7,538 bases of DNA from assembly GCA_020438245.1 (NCBI GenBank), contig JAGQUY010000312.1:1-7538 (forward strand). The letters are read 5' to 3'. The notes under the pieces were generated by a model. The model searched no databases and was not told the DNA's origin. It was given only the letters and a program-made list of their open reading frames with translations. The position numbers were made by a program, and so were the translations under genes. This DNA comes from Bacteroidota bacterium. Lineage in GTDB: Bacteria > CLD3 > SB21. Shown piece after piece: positions 1-6,365 of the stretch (positions are counted from its first letter, which is position 1; each line of letters opens with the position of its first letter).

Positions 1-1263
1 GGCCTTCATCGGGAAGGACTTAGCCAGGGTGTCATTAACGTCGTGGCCGAAGACTCGAGCGGGCGGTTGTGGATCGGTACTGTTGAAGGAGGACTGAATC
101 GTTTTGATCCCATCACCGGCGAATGGAAACATTTTGTGAATGTTCGTGATCAGGTTCACAGTTTGAGCCACAACGATGTTCGGGCCATTTATCTGGACCG
201 TTCAAAAAATCTTTGGGTGGGAACTCGTGGCGGCGGCATAAATAAAATGAATTTGAAGCCGGGTAAGTTCACCACCTTGGCCAACGATCCGACCAACCCA
301 AATAGTCTTGTGGATAACAGGGTCTGGTCGATCTTTGAAGAAGCGGAAAGCCGCGTAGTTTGGATTGCAACGGAGAAAGGACTGAGTCGCTGGGATCAGA
401 GAACCGGAAATTTTATCAACTATGTCAACTGGCCCGATAATCCCAACTCGCTGTCCAATGATGCCACGCGGAGCGTGGTGGTTGGTCCTGACAGGTCCGT
501 GTGGGTGGCGACGAGCGGTGGAGGGATCAGCCGTCTGAATCCTTCGACCGGTACTTGGACGACCTATCTGAGAGAATCCAGTCGTCCCGGCTCTCTGCGC
601 GAAAACAGGGTAAGGGCTTTGTTTGTGGACTCGGCCGGTACTCTTTGGGCCGGAACCTACAAAGGACTTTGCCGTTTGGATCCTCCGTATGAGAGATTCA
701 TCGTGTATGAACATCTGGAAGACGATCCCCAAAGCCTGAGTCACAACGAAATACGATGCATCACGCCCGACTCGGGTGGCATCTTATGGGTCGGCACGTA
801 TGGCGGAGGCGTAAATCGATTTGATCCGCGGACAGGTCGGTCAACGGTTTATCGGGTTATTCCCGGCAAGCCCGGATCGTTGTCAAGCAACGATATTCTA
901 TCCATCACGGTTGATCGCCACCGAGGGGTGGTTTGGATTGGAACAGAGGGTAGCGGACTCAATTGCCTTGATCCGAAAACAGGTCTCATCAAAGTATTGT
1001 CGATGGGGGACGGACTGCCCAACAATACCATTCTGGGCATCGTTATCGACGGATGGGGACGACTCTGGATCAGCACCAACCGAGGGTTGGCCAGATATTC
1101 TCCCCAACTTTCCGAAACTGGAATAGATGTTAATACAACCGGTGCTTTCAGAAACTACGATGTGAGGGACGGTTTGCAGGGAAATTTTTTCGTCCCCGGA
1201 TCTTTTTTCAAGAGTACATCCGGTCTTATCTATTTCGGGGGCATTGGCGGGCTTAATGTGTTC
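1..1263 (+). repeat. Reg_prop beta-propeller repeats of the first kinase
   Basis: Nine degenerate in-frame repeats of about 140-150 bases encode propeller blades. The usual unit is a Ser-Leu-Ser-x-Asn turn, a variable strand ending in an acidic-Gly stretch, then [LVI]-W-[VI]-[GA]-T and a Gly-rich turn leading to a 'R-F/L-D-P-x-T-G' segment. The best examples are around bases 67-120, 211-260, 499-553 and 784-837. The repeats are clear in protein and only loosely similar in DNA, so they are old duplications. Confidence 0.85.
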
Positions 1264-2991
1264 AGCCCGCTTGACATTCAGGATAATCCGTTTATTCCCC
1301 CTATCGTAATCACCGACTTCAGAAAGTTTGACCAAAGTGTCCGTATCGGCCGATCGTTGTCGAGCGGAGGAGGCATTAAGCTTTCGTACAAGGATAATTT
1401 TTTCGCGATTTCATTTGCGGCTCTCGACTTCACCAAATCAGCCAAAAACAAATTTGCCTACAAGCTGGAAGGATTCGACCGCGATTGGAACGTCTTGTCC
1501 GATCGGCACGATGCCAGCTACACCAACGTGGACCCCGGAGAGTACACTTTTCGCGTCATCGGTACCAACAATGACGGATTGTGGAATGCGGACGGCGCTT
1601 CCCTGGAAATCACCATTGTTCCACCGTTGTGGAAACGGACGTGGTTCATTTCAATTATGACCATCGCAGGATTCCTGTTGATCGCAGCGGGTTACAGATG
1701 GCGCGTGCGTACCATGGAACTTCAAAAACATCGATTGCAGGAAGAAGTGGCAGTGCGAACCAAAGAGCTGCAACGCAGCCGGGATGAAATGGCGAGGATC
1801 AATGAAATTGTACGGATTATCAACGCCGAGCATGATTTCAACAGTATGCTTCAATCCATGTTGGCTATTACACGTCACATCCAGGATGTGGAAAAAGCGT
1901 CAGCCATGGTTTTCAATAAAGAAGAAGAGGTGTTTCGATTCGTGGCCGCTGCAGGCCATTCCATGGAATACCTGGAAGACGTTCGTATGACGCATGAGGA
2001 GGCCGAGGCCCGCTACATTTCCAAATCTGAATGTGTCCACGACGATATTTTTGTGGCCCGCCATGCACAGCGTCTGCCGGTTGCCGAAAAATTCACGTCG
2101 GACGTAATTCCCGAGGCCATGCTGATCATGAGAGTGCGGGTGGACAACGAAGTTACCGGATATTTGATTTTTGACAACATGGGCAACACCGCCGCCTTCG
2201 AAAAGGAGAATTTGGGTCTGTTAATCAGCCTCAAAGAACACTTCAACAATGCATTCATCAAGACCCAGATTACAGAAAACCTGCGATTACTCAATGACAA
2301 GAAAAATGAATTTCTCGGGATAGCCGCTCACGATCTGAGGAGTCCTCTCAGCATGATGATCGGCTATCTGAGGCTCACATTGGAGGACTTGGAAAGCAAC
2401 CTTTTCGATCAGGTCCAATTGACCTCCGATTTGGAAACGATGCTGCGAACGGCAGAGAATATGAATCACTTGATCAGTGAATTGCTGGATATCTCGGCCA
2501 TCGAGTCCGGCAATGTGGGTTTGGAGTTACAGCCGGTGACGCTTTCCAGCGTGGTGATGGATCGTGAAAACATTCATCGAAGGACAGCGGCCGTCAAGAA
2601 GATAACCATGGAAGTCGATTCGGAGAATCTGGACCAAACGGTAATTGTAGATCCGATGAGACTTTCTGATGTGATTGATAATTTGATCATCAACGCCTTG
2701 AAATTTACGCACGAGGGCGGCCGGGTTCGTATTTACGGAGAGCGGTCGGAAAGCGAGGCTATTCTGCACGTTGAGGACAACGGGCAGGGGCTGACCGAAG
2801 AGGACATGCAGCACGCGTTCACCAGTTTTCGACGTCTGAGTGCGAAGCCGACAGCCGGTGAGGCCAGTACCGGGTTGGGTCTTGCCATCGTCAAGAAGGT
2901 TGTGGAAATGCATGGGGGACGCGTCTGGGTGAAGAGCTCCAAAGGACAGGGTGCGTGTTTCAGTTTTTCCATTCCGCTGGCCACGGCGTGA
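1..2991 (+). CDS. Propeller-type sensor histidine kinase with GAF-like domain (5' partial)
   Basis: Membrane sensor histidine kinase, expected to sense a periplasmic ligand and autophosphorylate in the cytoplasm. The frame is open from base 1 without a stop, so the true start lies upstream; the GTG at 43 is internal, with no signal peptide. Counting from base 1 there are 996 residues. Reg_prop blades recur every 45-50 residues (LWIGT 23-27, LWVGT 71-75, VWIAT 120-124, VWVAT 167-171, LWAGT 215-219, LWVGT 262-266, VWIGT 312-316, LWIST 355-359, IYFGG 409-413). A Y_Y_Y domain follows (about 478-540), then one membrane helix (about 548-565), a charged coiled coil (566-600) and a GAF-like domain (about 600-755). 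The HisKA H-box AHDLRSPL has the phospho-acceptor His777. HATPase_c shows the N-box (Asn898), DNGQG 926-930 and GLGLA 958-962. There is no receiver or HTH domain, so a separate response regulator is needed. The ligand is unknown. Confidence 0.95.
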   Translation, partial: GLHREGLSQGVINVVAEDSSGRLWIGTVEGGLNRFDPITGEWKHFVNVRDQVHSLSHNDVRAIYLDRSKNLWVGTRGGGINKMNLKPGKFTTLANDPTNPNSLVDNRVWSIFEEAESRVVWIATEKGLSRWDQRTGNFINYVNWPDNPNSLSNDATRSVVVGPDRSVWVATSGGGISRLNPSTGTWTTYLRESSRPGSLRENRVRALFVDSAGTLWAGTYKGLCRLDPPYERFIVYEHLEDDPQSLSHNEIRCITPDSGGILWVGTYGGGVNRFDPRTGRSTVYRVIPGKPGSLSSNDILSITVDRHRGVVWIGTEGSGLNCLDPKTGLIKVLSMGDGLPNNTILGIVIDGWGRLWISTNRGLARYSPQLSETGIDVNTTGAFRNYDVRDGLQGNFFVPGSFFKSTSGLIYFGGIGGLNVFSPLDIQDNPFIPPIVITDFRKFDQSVRIGRSLSSGGGIKLSYKDNFFAISFAALDFTKSAKNKFAYKLEGFDRDWNVLSDRHDASYTNVDPGEYTFRVIGTNNDGLWNADGASLEITIVPPLWKRTWFISIMTIAGFLLIAAGYRWRVRTMELQKHRLQEEVAVRTKELQRSRDEMARINEIVRIINAEHDFNSMLQSMLAITRHIQDVEKASAMVFNKEEEVFRFVAAAGHSMEYLEDVRMTHEEAEARYISKSECVHDDIFVARHAQRLPVAEKFTSDVIPEAMLIMRVRVDNEVTGYLIFDNMGNTAAFEKENLGLLISLKEHFNNAFIKTQITENLRLLNDKKNEFLGIAAHDLRSPLSMMIGYLRLTLEDLESNLFDQVQLTSDLETMLRTAENMNHLISELLDISAIESGNVGLELQPVTLSSVVMDRENIHRRTAAVKKITMEVDSENLDQTVIVDPMRLSDVIDNLIINALKFTHEGGRVRIYGERSESEAILHVEDNGQGLTEEDMQHAFTSFRRLSAKPTAGEASTGLGLAIVKKVVEMHGGRVWVKSSKGQGACFSFSIPLATA
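1432..1620 (+). other. Y_Y_Y (triple tyrosine) domain of the first kinase
   Basis: Residues 478-540, counted from base 1, carry the hallmarks of this immunoglobulin-like linker domain: a F-A-Y-K-L-E-G-F-D start, a D-W pair, the Y-T-N-V-D-P-G-E-Y-T-F core and a closing N-x-D-G-x-W. In known hybrid two-component sensors this domain sits between propeller and membrane helix and transmits the ligand signal. The membrane helix follows directly, after P-L-W-K-R-T-W. Confidence 0.88.
1798..2265 (+). other. GAF-like domain between membrane helix and kinase core
   Basis: Residues about 600-755 fill the gap between the coiled coil and HisKA. The pattern fits a GAF domain: an N-terminal helix with 'I-N-E-I-V-R-I-I-N', a 'L-Q-S-M-L' helix, a strand with 'A-S-A-M-V-F', 'V-F-R-F-V-A-A-A-G', and later 'V-T-G-Y-L-I-F-D-N' followed by a long helix leading into the H-box helix. 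No ligand-binding residues can be named with certainty; Cys678 is the only cysteine in it and its role is unknown. The family call is made by eye. Confidence 0.7.
2281..2979 (+). other. HisKA plus HATPase_c kinase core of the first kinase
   Basis: The H-box His777 is encoded at 2329-2331 within AHDLRSPL, the form found in the common HPK1-type kinases. The N-box is D-N-L-I-I-N-A-L-K-F-T with Asn898 at 2692-2694. The D-x-G-x-G box is DNGQG (2776-2790), the F-box region is F-T-S-F-R-R-L-S, and the second glycine box is T-G-L-G-L-A. Every catalytic motif is intact, so an active kinase is expected. Confidence 0.93.
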
Positions 2992-3078
2992 ACAAGAAGT
3001 CGGAAATAGCCGAAAACGCAAACTATCGGCGTCCGGGTATCAGTTGCCCGCCAGTAGCTTTTATTCCCCGGGCTTGAC
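2992..3078 (+). other. Intergenic gap between the two kinases
   Basis: These 87 bases hold no gene. The downstream reading frame has its own in-frame TGA at 3076-3078, touching the ATG at 3079, so the second gene cannot start further upstream. No clear Shine-Dalgarno sequence is visible before the ATG; the closest is a GGG at 3070-3072. Weak or absent Shine-Dalgarno sites are common in Bacteroidota. I see no convincing -35/-10 pair, so co-transcription with the upstream gene is plausible but not shown. Confidence 0.6.
3034..3062 (+). terminator. Weak hairpin with short T-run (possible attenuator or terminator)
   Basis: CGGGTA (3034-3039) can pair with TGCCCG (3045-3050), including one G-T wobble, around a five-base loop. 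A TTTT run starts only at 3059, eight bases after the stem. The spacing and short stem make an efficient intrinsic terminator unlikely; partial termination or chance are both possible. Confidence 0.2.
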
Positions 3079-3138
3079 ATGAAAATCAGCGTACAAATTC
3101 TTTGCTGCATTGGGTTGGCCTTTTCGCCTGTCGTTGGA
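3079..3138 (+). other. Signal peptide of the second kinase
   Basis: Residues 1-20 have a short basic start (Met-Lys), a hydrophobic core including a Cys-Cys pair at 9-10, and a V-V-G end followed by Gln21. Signal peptidase I cleavage after Gly20 is most likely. The cysteines do not sit in a good lipobox, so a lipoprotein is not favoured. This places the propeller in the periplasm. Confidence 0.75.
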
Positions 3139-6100
3139 CAATATGAAACGGGCATTCCACATCTTCGAAATTTCTCACCAAAAGAATACGACGCTCATAA
3201 TCAGAATTGGATTATCGAGCGGGATTCACTCGGTGTTCTGTTCATCGGCAACACGGGAGGCATTCTCACCTATGACGGCGTCGCGTGGAATCTGCTGCAC
3301 GTGCGGAATCAGTCCGTCGTGCGGGCGCTCGGCCGAGCAACGGACGGACGTATCTACGTCGGAGCAAAGGGCGAGATTGGGTATCTTCATCGGGACAGCA
3401 TCGGGCAACTTCAGTATGTTTCGCTCATGGATGACCACTTTCCTGAGCACGTTAAATTCTCCGATGTGTGGTCTGTCCAGGCAACCAAGGACGGCGTTTT
3501 TTTCTCAACGACCCACGCCCTCCTGCGATATCGTTCAGGTCACTTTAAGGTTTGGACATCGTCCGGGGAGTTTGACGTCGGTCGCGCCGTTCACGGGCGG
3601 ATGCTTATCCGGGAAGAGGGACGGGGAGTGTTGGAAGTCATCGGCGATTCTTTGGTGCCGGTTGCCGGAACCGAACAGCTGAAAGACGAACGAATTTACT
3701 TTATGGTGCCGTGGAACGACGAGTCCATCATGGTTGGCACGCGTTCCAAGGGCCTCTTTGTTTTTGATAAAGGAGTGCTGCAGCCCTTTGCCGTCCAGGC
3801 GCAGCCTTTCTTGACTGAAGCACGAATCTACAATGCCCAACGACTGGCAGATAGTACGCTCGCGCTCGCCACTCTTCGTAAAGGGCTTGTCCTTCTTGAC
3901 GGTACCGGTCGGCTCAAGTTCTGGTTGACCAACAAGAGCGGATTGTCGGACCTGAATGTACGGTATGTTTTGGAAGACCCGCAGGGGTCGTTGTGGCTTG
4001 CCATGAATAACGGCCTTGCATGCGTTGACTGGTCTTCGGGCATCACCGTCCTGGACGACCGTCATGATTTGACGGGCAGTATCCGGGACGTTCGTCGCTT
4101 TGGAGGACGACTTTACGTATCCACCAATCAGGGCGCCTACGTGCTGGAGGAATCATCGGAAGATCCCAAGGCGCGATTTCGGCCCGTGGAGGGTATTCGA
4201 AATCAGGCATGGTCGTTTGTTGAAATCGACGGACGACTCCTGCTGTGCACAAACGACGGTTTGTTTGAAATTCGCGGAGGCCGTGGATTACGGGTTAATC
4301 GGCTTGACGGGTATCAGGCGCTCCGGTTGACGGGCGATCCGACGAAAGTTTTATTGGCGCTTCGCAGCGGTCTGGCTCTACTGAACTATCAAGGCGGCAC
4401 TTTTGAGGAAATCGGAATGGTCAAGAACTTGACCATGGATGCGAGGGAAATCGCGGACGATAAGGAAGGGCGCATTTGGCTTTTAAGCAGCGGTGAAGGC
4501 GTGGCAAGGCTTTCCTGGGTTGGCTCCATAGACCTGAATCCCGAGATTGAACGATATGATACTTCAGACGGCCTGCCGATCGGCTGGGTGACCTCTGTAG
4601 ATATTCGCGGAGAAAAGCGTTTCGGCACCATCGAAGGTCTTTTCCGGTTTAATGAGAAAAAGCGTCGCTTTGAACCGGATACTACCTTCAATTCGGCACT
4701 TGATCTTTCCAGACTCAACGTATTTCTGATGACTGAGGATGGCAAGGACAGAATCTGGGCGCGTATAGCAAAGAAGATAGGCTATTTTGAAAACACTTCG
4801 GAAGGACTGAAGTGGGTGGAACGGGATCTGAGGCCCTATCGGCAAAACCCCATATACAACATCTCAACGGAAGGAAATGGTGTTGTCTGGTTCGGGACCA
4901 GCGACGGATTGCTTCGTTTTGAGGAACGATCCGTTCGATCAGCCCTCACGCCTTCACCGTCGTATGTTCGACTGGTTCAGGTTGCACAAGATTCTGTTGT
5001 CGGCCTTCACCTGACGGACCACGCCACTCTGGGCGCCTTTCCATACTGGATTACATCCATTCGATTTGATTTTTCTTCGTCGTCATACTCCTATGAGTCG
5101 GAAACGGAATATCAGTACATTCTTCGGGGGTTTGACAATGCATGGTCGACATGGACCAAATCCAAAACCAAAGAATACACCAATCTTTCCGAGGGAACCT
5201 ATACCTTTCAGGTACAGAGCCGAAGTGCATATGGCGTGGTGGGGATGCCCTTCTCGACAGAATTTAGTATTCTTGCCCCTTGGTACAGAACCTGGTGGGC
5301 TTATGTCTTGTATTCGATGCTGTTGACTCTGGCTATAGTCGGCTCAGTCCAATGGCGCGTGAAGTCCTATCGAACTCAGCAGAGAATACTGGAACGACGA
5401 ATCGAAGAGCGAACGGCGGAGTTGCGACAGAAAAACGCCGAACTGGAATCGACGCTTGCCAAACTGCAGGCAGCTCAAAATCAAATGGTTCAATCGGAGA
5501 AATTGATGGCTCTGGGTAATCTGATCGCAGGCGTCGCCCACGAGATCAACAACCCCGTGACCTTTATCTACTCAAATATTTCTCACCTCCGCCAGTATGT
5601 AAACGAACTCAAAGAACTTCTGCGGGAGGCGGAACGAATTCATACGGCAGAGGGCCGCGCAGAGTTTGACCGTATCAAGTCGGACAAGGATTTTGAGTTT
5701 ATCGTTGAGGATCTTGAAAAACTAATCAGGAGCTACGAAAACGGATCTGAACGAATAACCCAGATAGTTGGAAACCTCAGGCGGTTTTCGAGGTCCAATG
5801 ATCTGCAAGTGAGAGACGTAGACTTGCGGGAGAGCCTGACGGACACGTTGGCCATTCTGACACCGCAATTCAAATACAGGATCAACGTTCATACCGAGTT
5901 TGGCAACCTGCCTACCGTCCAATGTAACGCGGGTGAGATCCAACAGGTCTTCATGAATCTCTTGGCAAACGCAGCCTATGCAGTTGAGTTGAGGAATACA
6001 CAGGAGTCGAGACAGCATGGAAATATACGGGTTGACGCATCCGTGTTGCCGGCGACCGCCGATGGAACTCCCTGGGTACAATTCAGAATCAGGGATGACG

Positions 6101-6306
6101 GAACGGGAATGACCACAGAAGTGCAAAATCGTATCTTCGACCCGTTTTTCACGACCAAGCCGGTTGGACAAGGTACCGGTTTGGGTCTGTCGATTAGTCA
6201 CAGCATCATTGAAAAGCACGGCGGGAAACTGTATTTTGTGAGCCGGGAAGGAGAGGGAACCGATTTTTTCATTGAATTACCAATACGTCACCAGGAATCT
6301 TCATGA
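3079..6306 (+). CDS. Propeller-type sensor histidine kinase, NtrB-like kinase core (complete)
   Basis: Complete 1075-residue membrane sensor histidine kinase. The ATG follows an in-frame TGA directly and begins a plausible signal peptide (Lys2, hydrophobic 5-19, likely cut after Gly20 before Gln21). Residues 27-70 (N-F-S-P-K-E-Y, Q-N-W, Y-D-G-V-x-W) match the usual opening of triple-tyrosine propeller sensors. About fourteen divergent blades end near residue 615. A Y_Y_Y domain (about 677-732), one membrane helix (about 739-757) and a coiled coil (about 764-810) follow. The kinase core has H-box AHEINNPV (His821), N-box Asn964, DDGTG 1006-1010, F-box F-D-P-F-F-T-T-K-P and GTGLGL 1032-1037. 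That H-box is of the NtrB/AtoS type. There is no HAMP, PAS, receiver or HTH domain, so a separate response regulator is required. The stop overlaps the next start, so translation is probably coupled. The ligand is unknown. Confidence 0.96.
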   Translation: MKISVQILCCIGLAFSPVVGQYETGIPHLRNFSPKEYDAHNQNWIIERDSLGVLFIGNTGGILTYDGVAWNLLHVRNQSVVRALGRATDGRIYVGAKGEIGYLHRDSIGQLQYVSLMDDHFPEHVKFSDVWSVQATKDGVFFSTTHALLRYRSGHFKVWTSSGEFDVGRAVHGRMLIREEGRGVLEVIGDSLVPVAGTEQLKDERIYFMVPWNDESIMVGTRSKGLFVFDKGVLQPFAVQAQPFLTEARIYNAQRLADSTLALATLRKGLVLLDGTGRLKFWLTNKSGLSDLNVRYVLEDPQGSLWLAMNNGLACVDWSSGITVLDDRHDLTGSIRDVRRFGGRLYVSTNQGAYVLEESSEDPKARFRPVEGIRNQAWSFVEIDGRLLLCTNDGLFEIRGGRGLRVNRLDGYQALRLTGDPTKVLLALRSGLALLNYQGGTFEEIGMVKNLTMDAREIADDKEGRIWLLSSGEGVARLSWVGSIDLNPEIERYDTSDGLPIGWVTSVDIRGEKRFGTIEGLFRFNEKKRRFEPDTTFNSALDLSRLNVFLMTEDGKDRIWARIAKKIGYFENTSEGLKWVERDLRPYRQNPIYNISTEGNGVVWFGTSDGLLRFEERSVRSALTPSPSYVRLVQVAQDSVVGLHLTDHATLGAFPYWITSIRFDFSSSSYSYESETEYQYILRGFDNAWSTWTKSKTKEYTNLSEGTYTFQVQSRSAYGVVGMPFSTEFSILAPWYRTWWAYVLYSMLLTLAIVGSVQWRVKSYRTQQRILERRIEERTAELRQKNAELESTLAKLQAAQNQMVQSEKLMALGNLIAGVAHEINNPVTFIYSNISHLRQYVNELKELLREAERIHTAEGRAEFDRIKSDKDFEFIVEDLEKLIRSYENGSERITQIVGNLRRFSRSNDLQVRDVDLRESLTDTLAILTPQFKYRINVHTEFGNLPTVQCNAGEIQQVFMNLLANAAYAVELRNTQESRQHGNIRVDASVLPATADGTPWVQFRIRDDGTGMTTEVQNRIFDPFFTTKPVGQGTGLGLSISHSIIEKHGGKLYFVSREGEGTDFFIELPIRHQESS
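3217..4923 (+). repeat. Divergent beta-propeller repeats of the second kinase
   Basis: By eye there are fourteen blade-like strands, at residues 54, 92, 140, 175, 217, 261, 305, 345, 387, 424, 466, 514, 559 and 603. Fourteen would make two seven-bladed propellers, the arrangement known for Bacteroides hybrid two-component sensor domains. The strand motif is eroded: only the blades at 305, 466, 559 and 603 keep the Trp, and only those at 217 and 603 keep Gly-Thr. Several blades here are individually uncertain, including the one at 175. Confidence 0.65.
5107..5274 (+). other. Y_Y_Y (triple tyrosine) domain of the second kinase
   Basis: Residues about 677-732 show the same core as in the first kinase: Y-x-Y-x-L-R-G-F-D, a W-S-x-W pair, then E-Y-T-N-L-S-E-G-T-Y-T-F and a Y-G-V-V-G segment. 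It leads straight into A-P-W-Y-R-T-W-W and the membrane helix. The order propeller, Y_Y_Y, membrane helix is therefore shared by both kinases. Confidence 0.88.
5500..6288 (+). other. HisKA (NtrB-like) plus HATPase_c core with an extended dimerisation region
   Basis: His821 is encoded at 5539-5541 in AHEINNPV. Between the H-box helix and the second helix (G-S-E-R-I-T-Q-I-V at about 889-897) lies a charged stretch of about 45 residues (roughly 840-885), longer than a minimal HisKA hairpin. Such an extension is known in part of the HEINNP kinases. The ATPase motifs are complete: Q-Q-V-F-M-N-L-L-A-N-A, D-D-G-T-G, F-F-T-T-K-P and G-T-G-L-G-L-S. Confidence 0.92.
6293..6297 (+). promoter_or_regulatory. 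Ribosome binding site of the third gene, inside the second gene
   Basis: AGGAA ends five bases before the ATG at 6303 and is the best Shine-Dalgarno-like site in the window. It lies within the last codons of the second gene. Together with the ATGA start-stop overlap it supports translational coupling of the two genes. Confidence 0.55.
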
Positions 6307-6365
6307 ATAAATTTCTGTGCATCCTCTTGACCGGACTTATAAGTCTCTCAGGAAGTCTTTCCGCC
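6303..6365 (+). other. Signal peptide of the third propeller protein
   Basis: Residues 1-21 have a basic start (Asn-Lys), a hydrophobic stretch of about twelve residues from Phe4 and a small-residue end S-L-S-A before Gln22. Signal peptidase I cleavage after Ala21 is likely. This places the propeller in the periplasm. Confidence 0.85.

Noticed and set aside
43..45. GTG as the start of the first gene
   Set aside because: The frame is open back to base 1 and residues before it fit a propeller blade. The protein would also lack the signal peptide its membrane topology needs.
1328..1660. Plus-strand frame of 110 codons inside the first gene
   Set aside because: It lies in another frame over the Y_Y_Y region, whose protein motifs are intact in the main frame.
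2527..3021. Open minus-strand frame of 164 codons across the end of the first gene
   Set aside because: It lies opposite intact HATPase_c motifs of a clear gene, and its translation shows no recognisable domain. Other long minus-strand frames (202-744, 3535-4065, 5722-6219) are rejected for the same reason.
3074..3079. TTGACA, a perfect -35 consensus
   Set aside because: It overlaps the start codon of the second gene and has no -10 TATAAT-like box at 16-18 bases. A promoter there would start inside the gene, and the consensus is not the one used in Bacteroidota. Chance is likely.
3079..3138. Lipoprotein signal at Cys9 or Cys10 of the second kinase
   Set aside because: The residues before the cysteines (V-Q-I-L) do not make a lipobox, and they come too early for a normal lipoprotein hydrophobic core.
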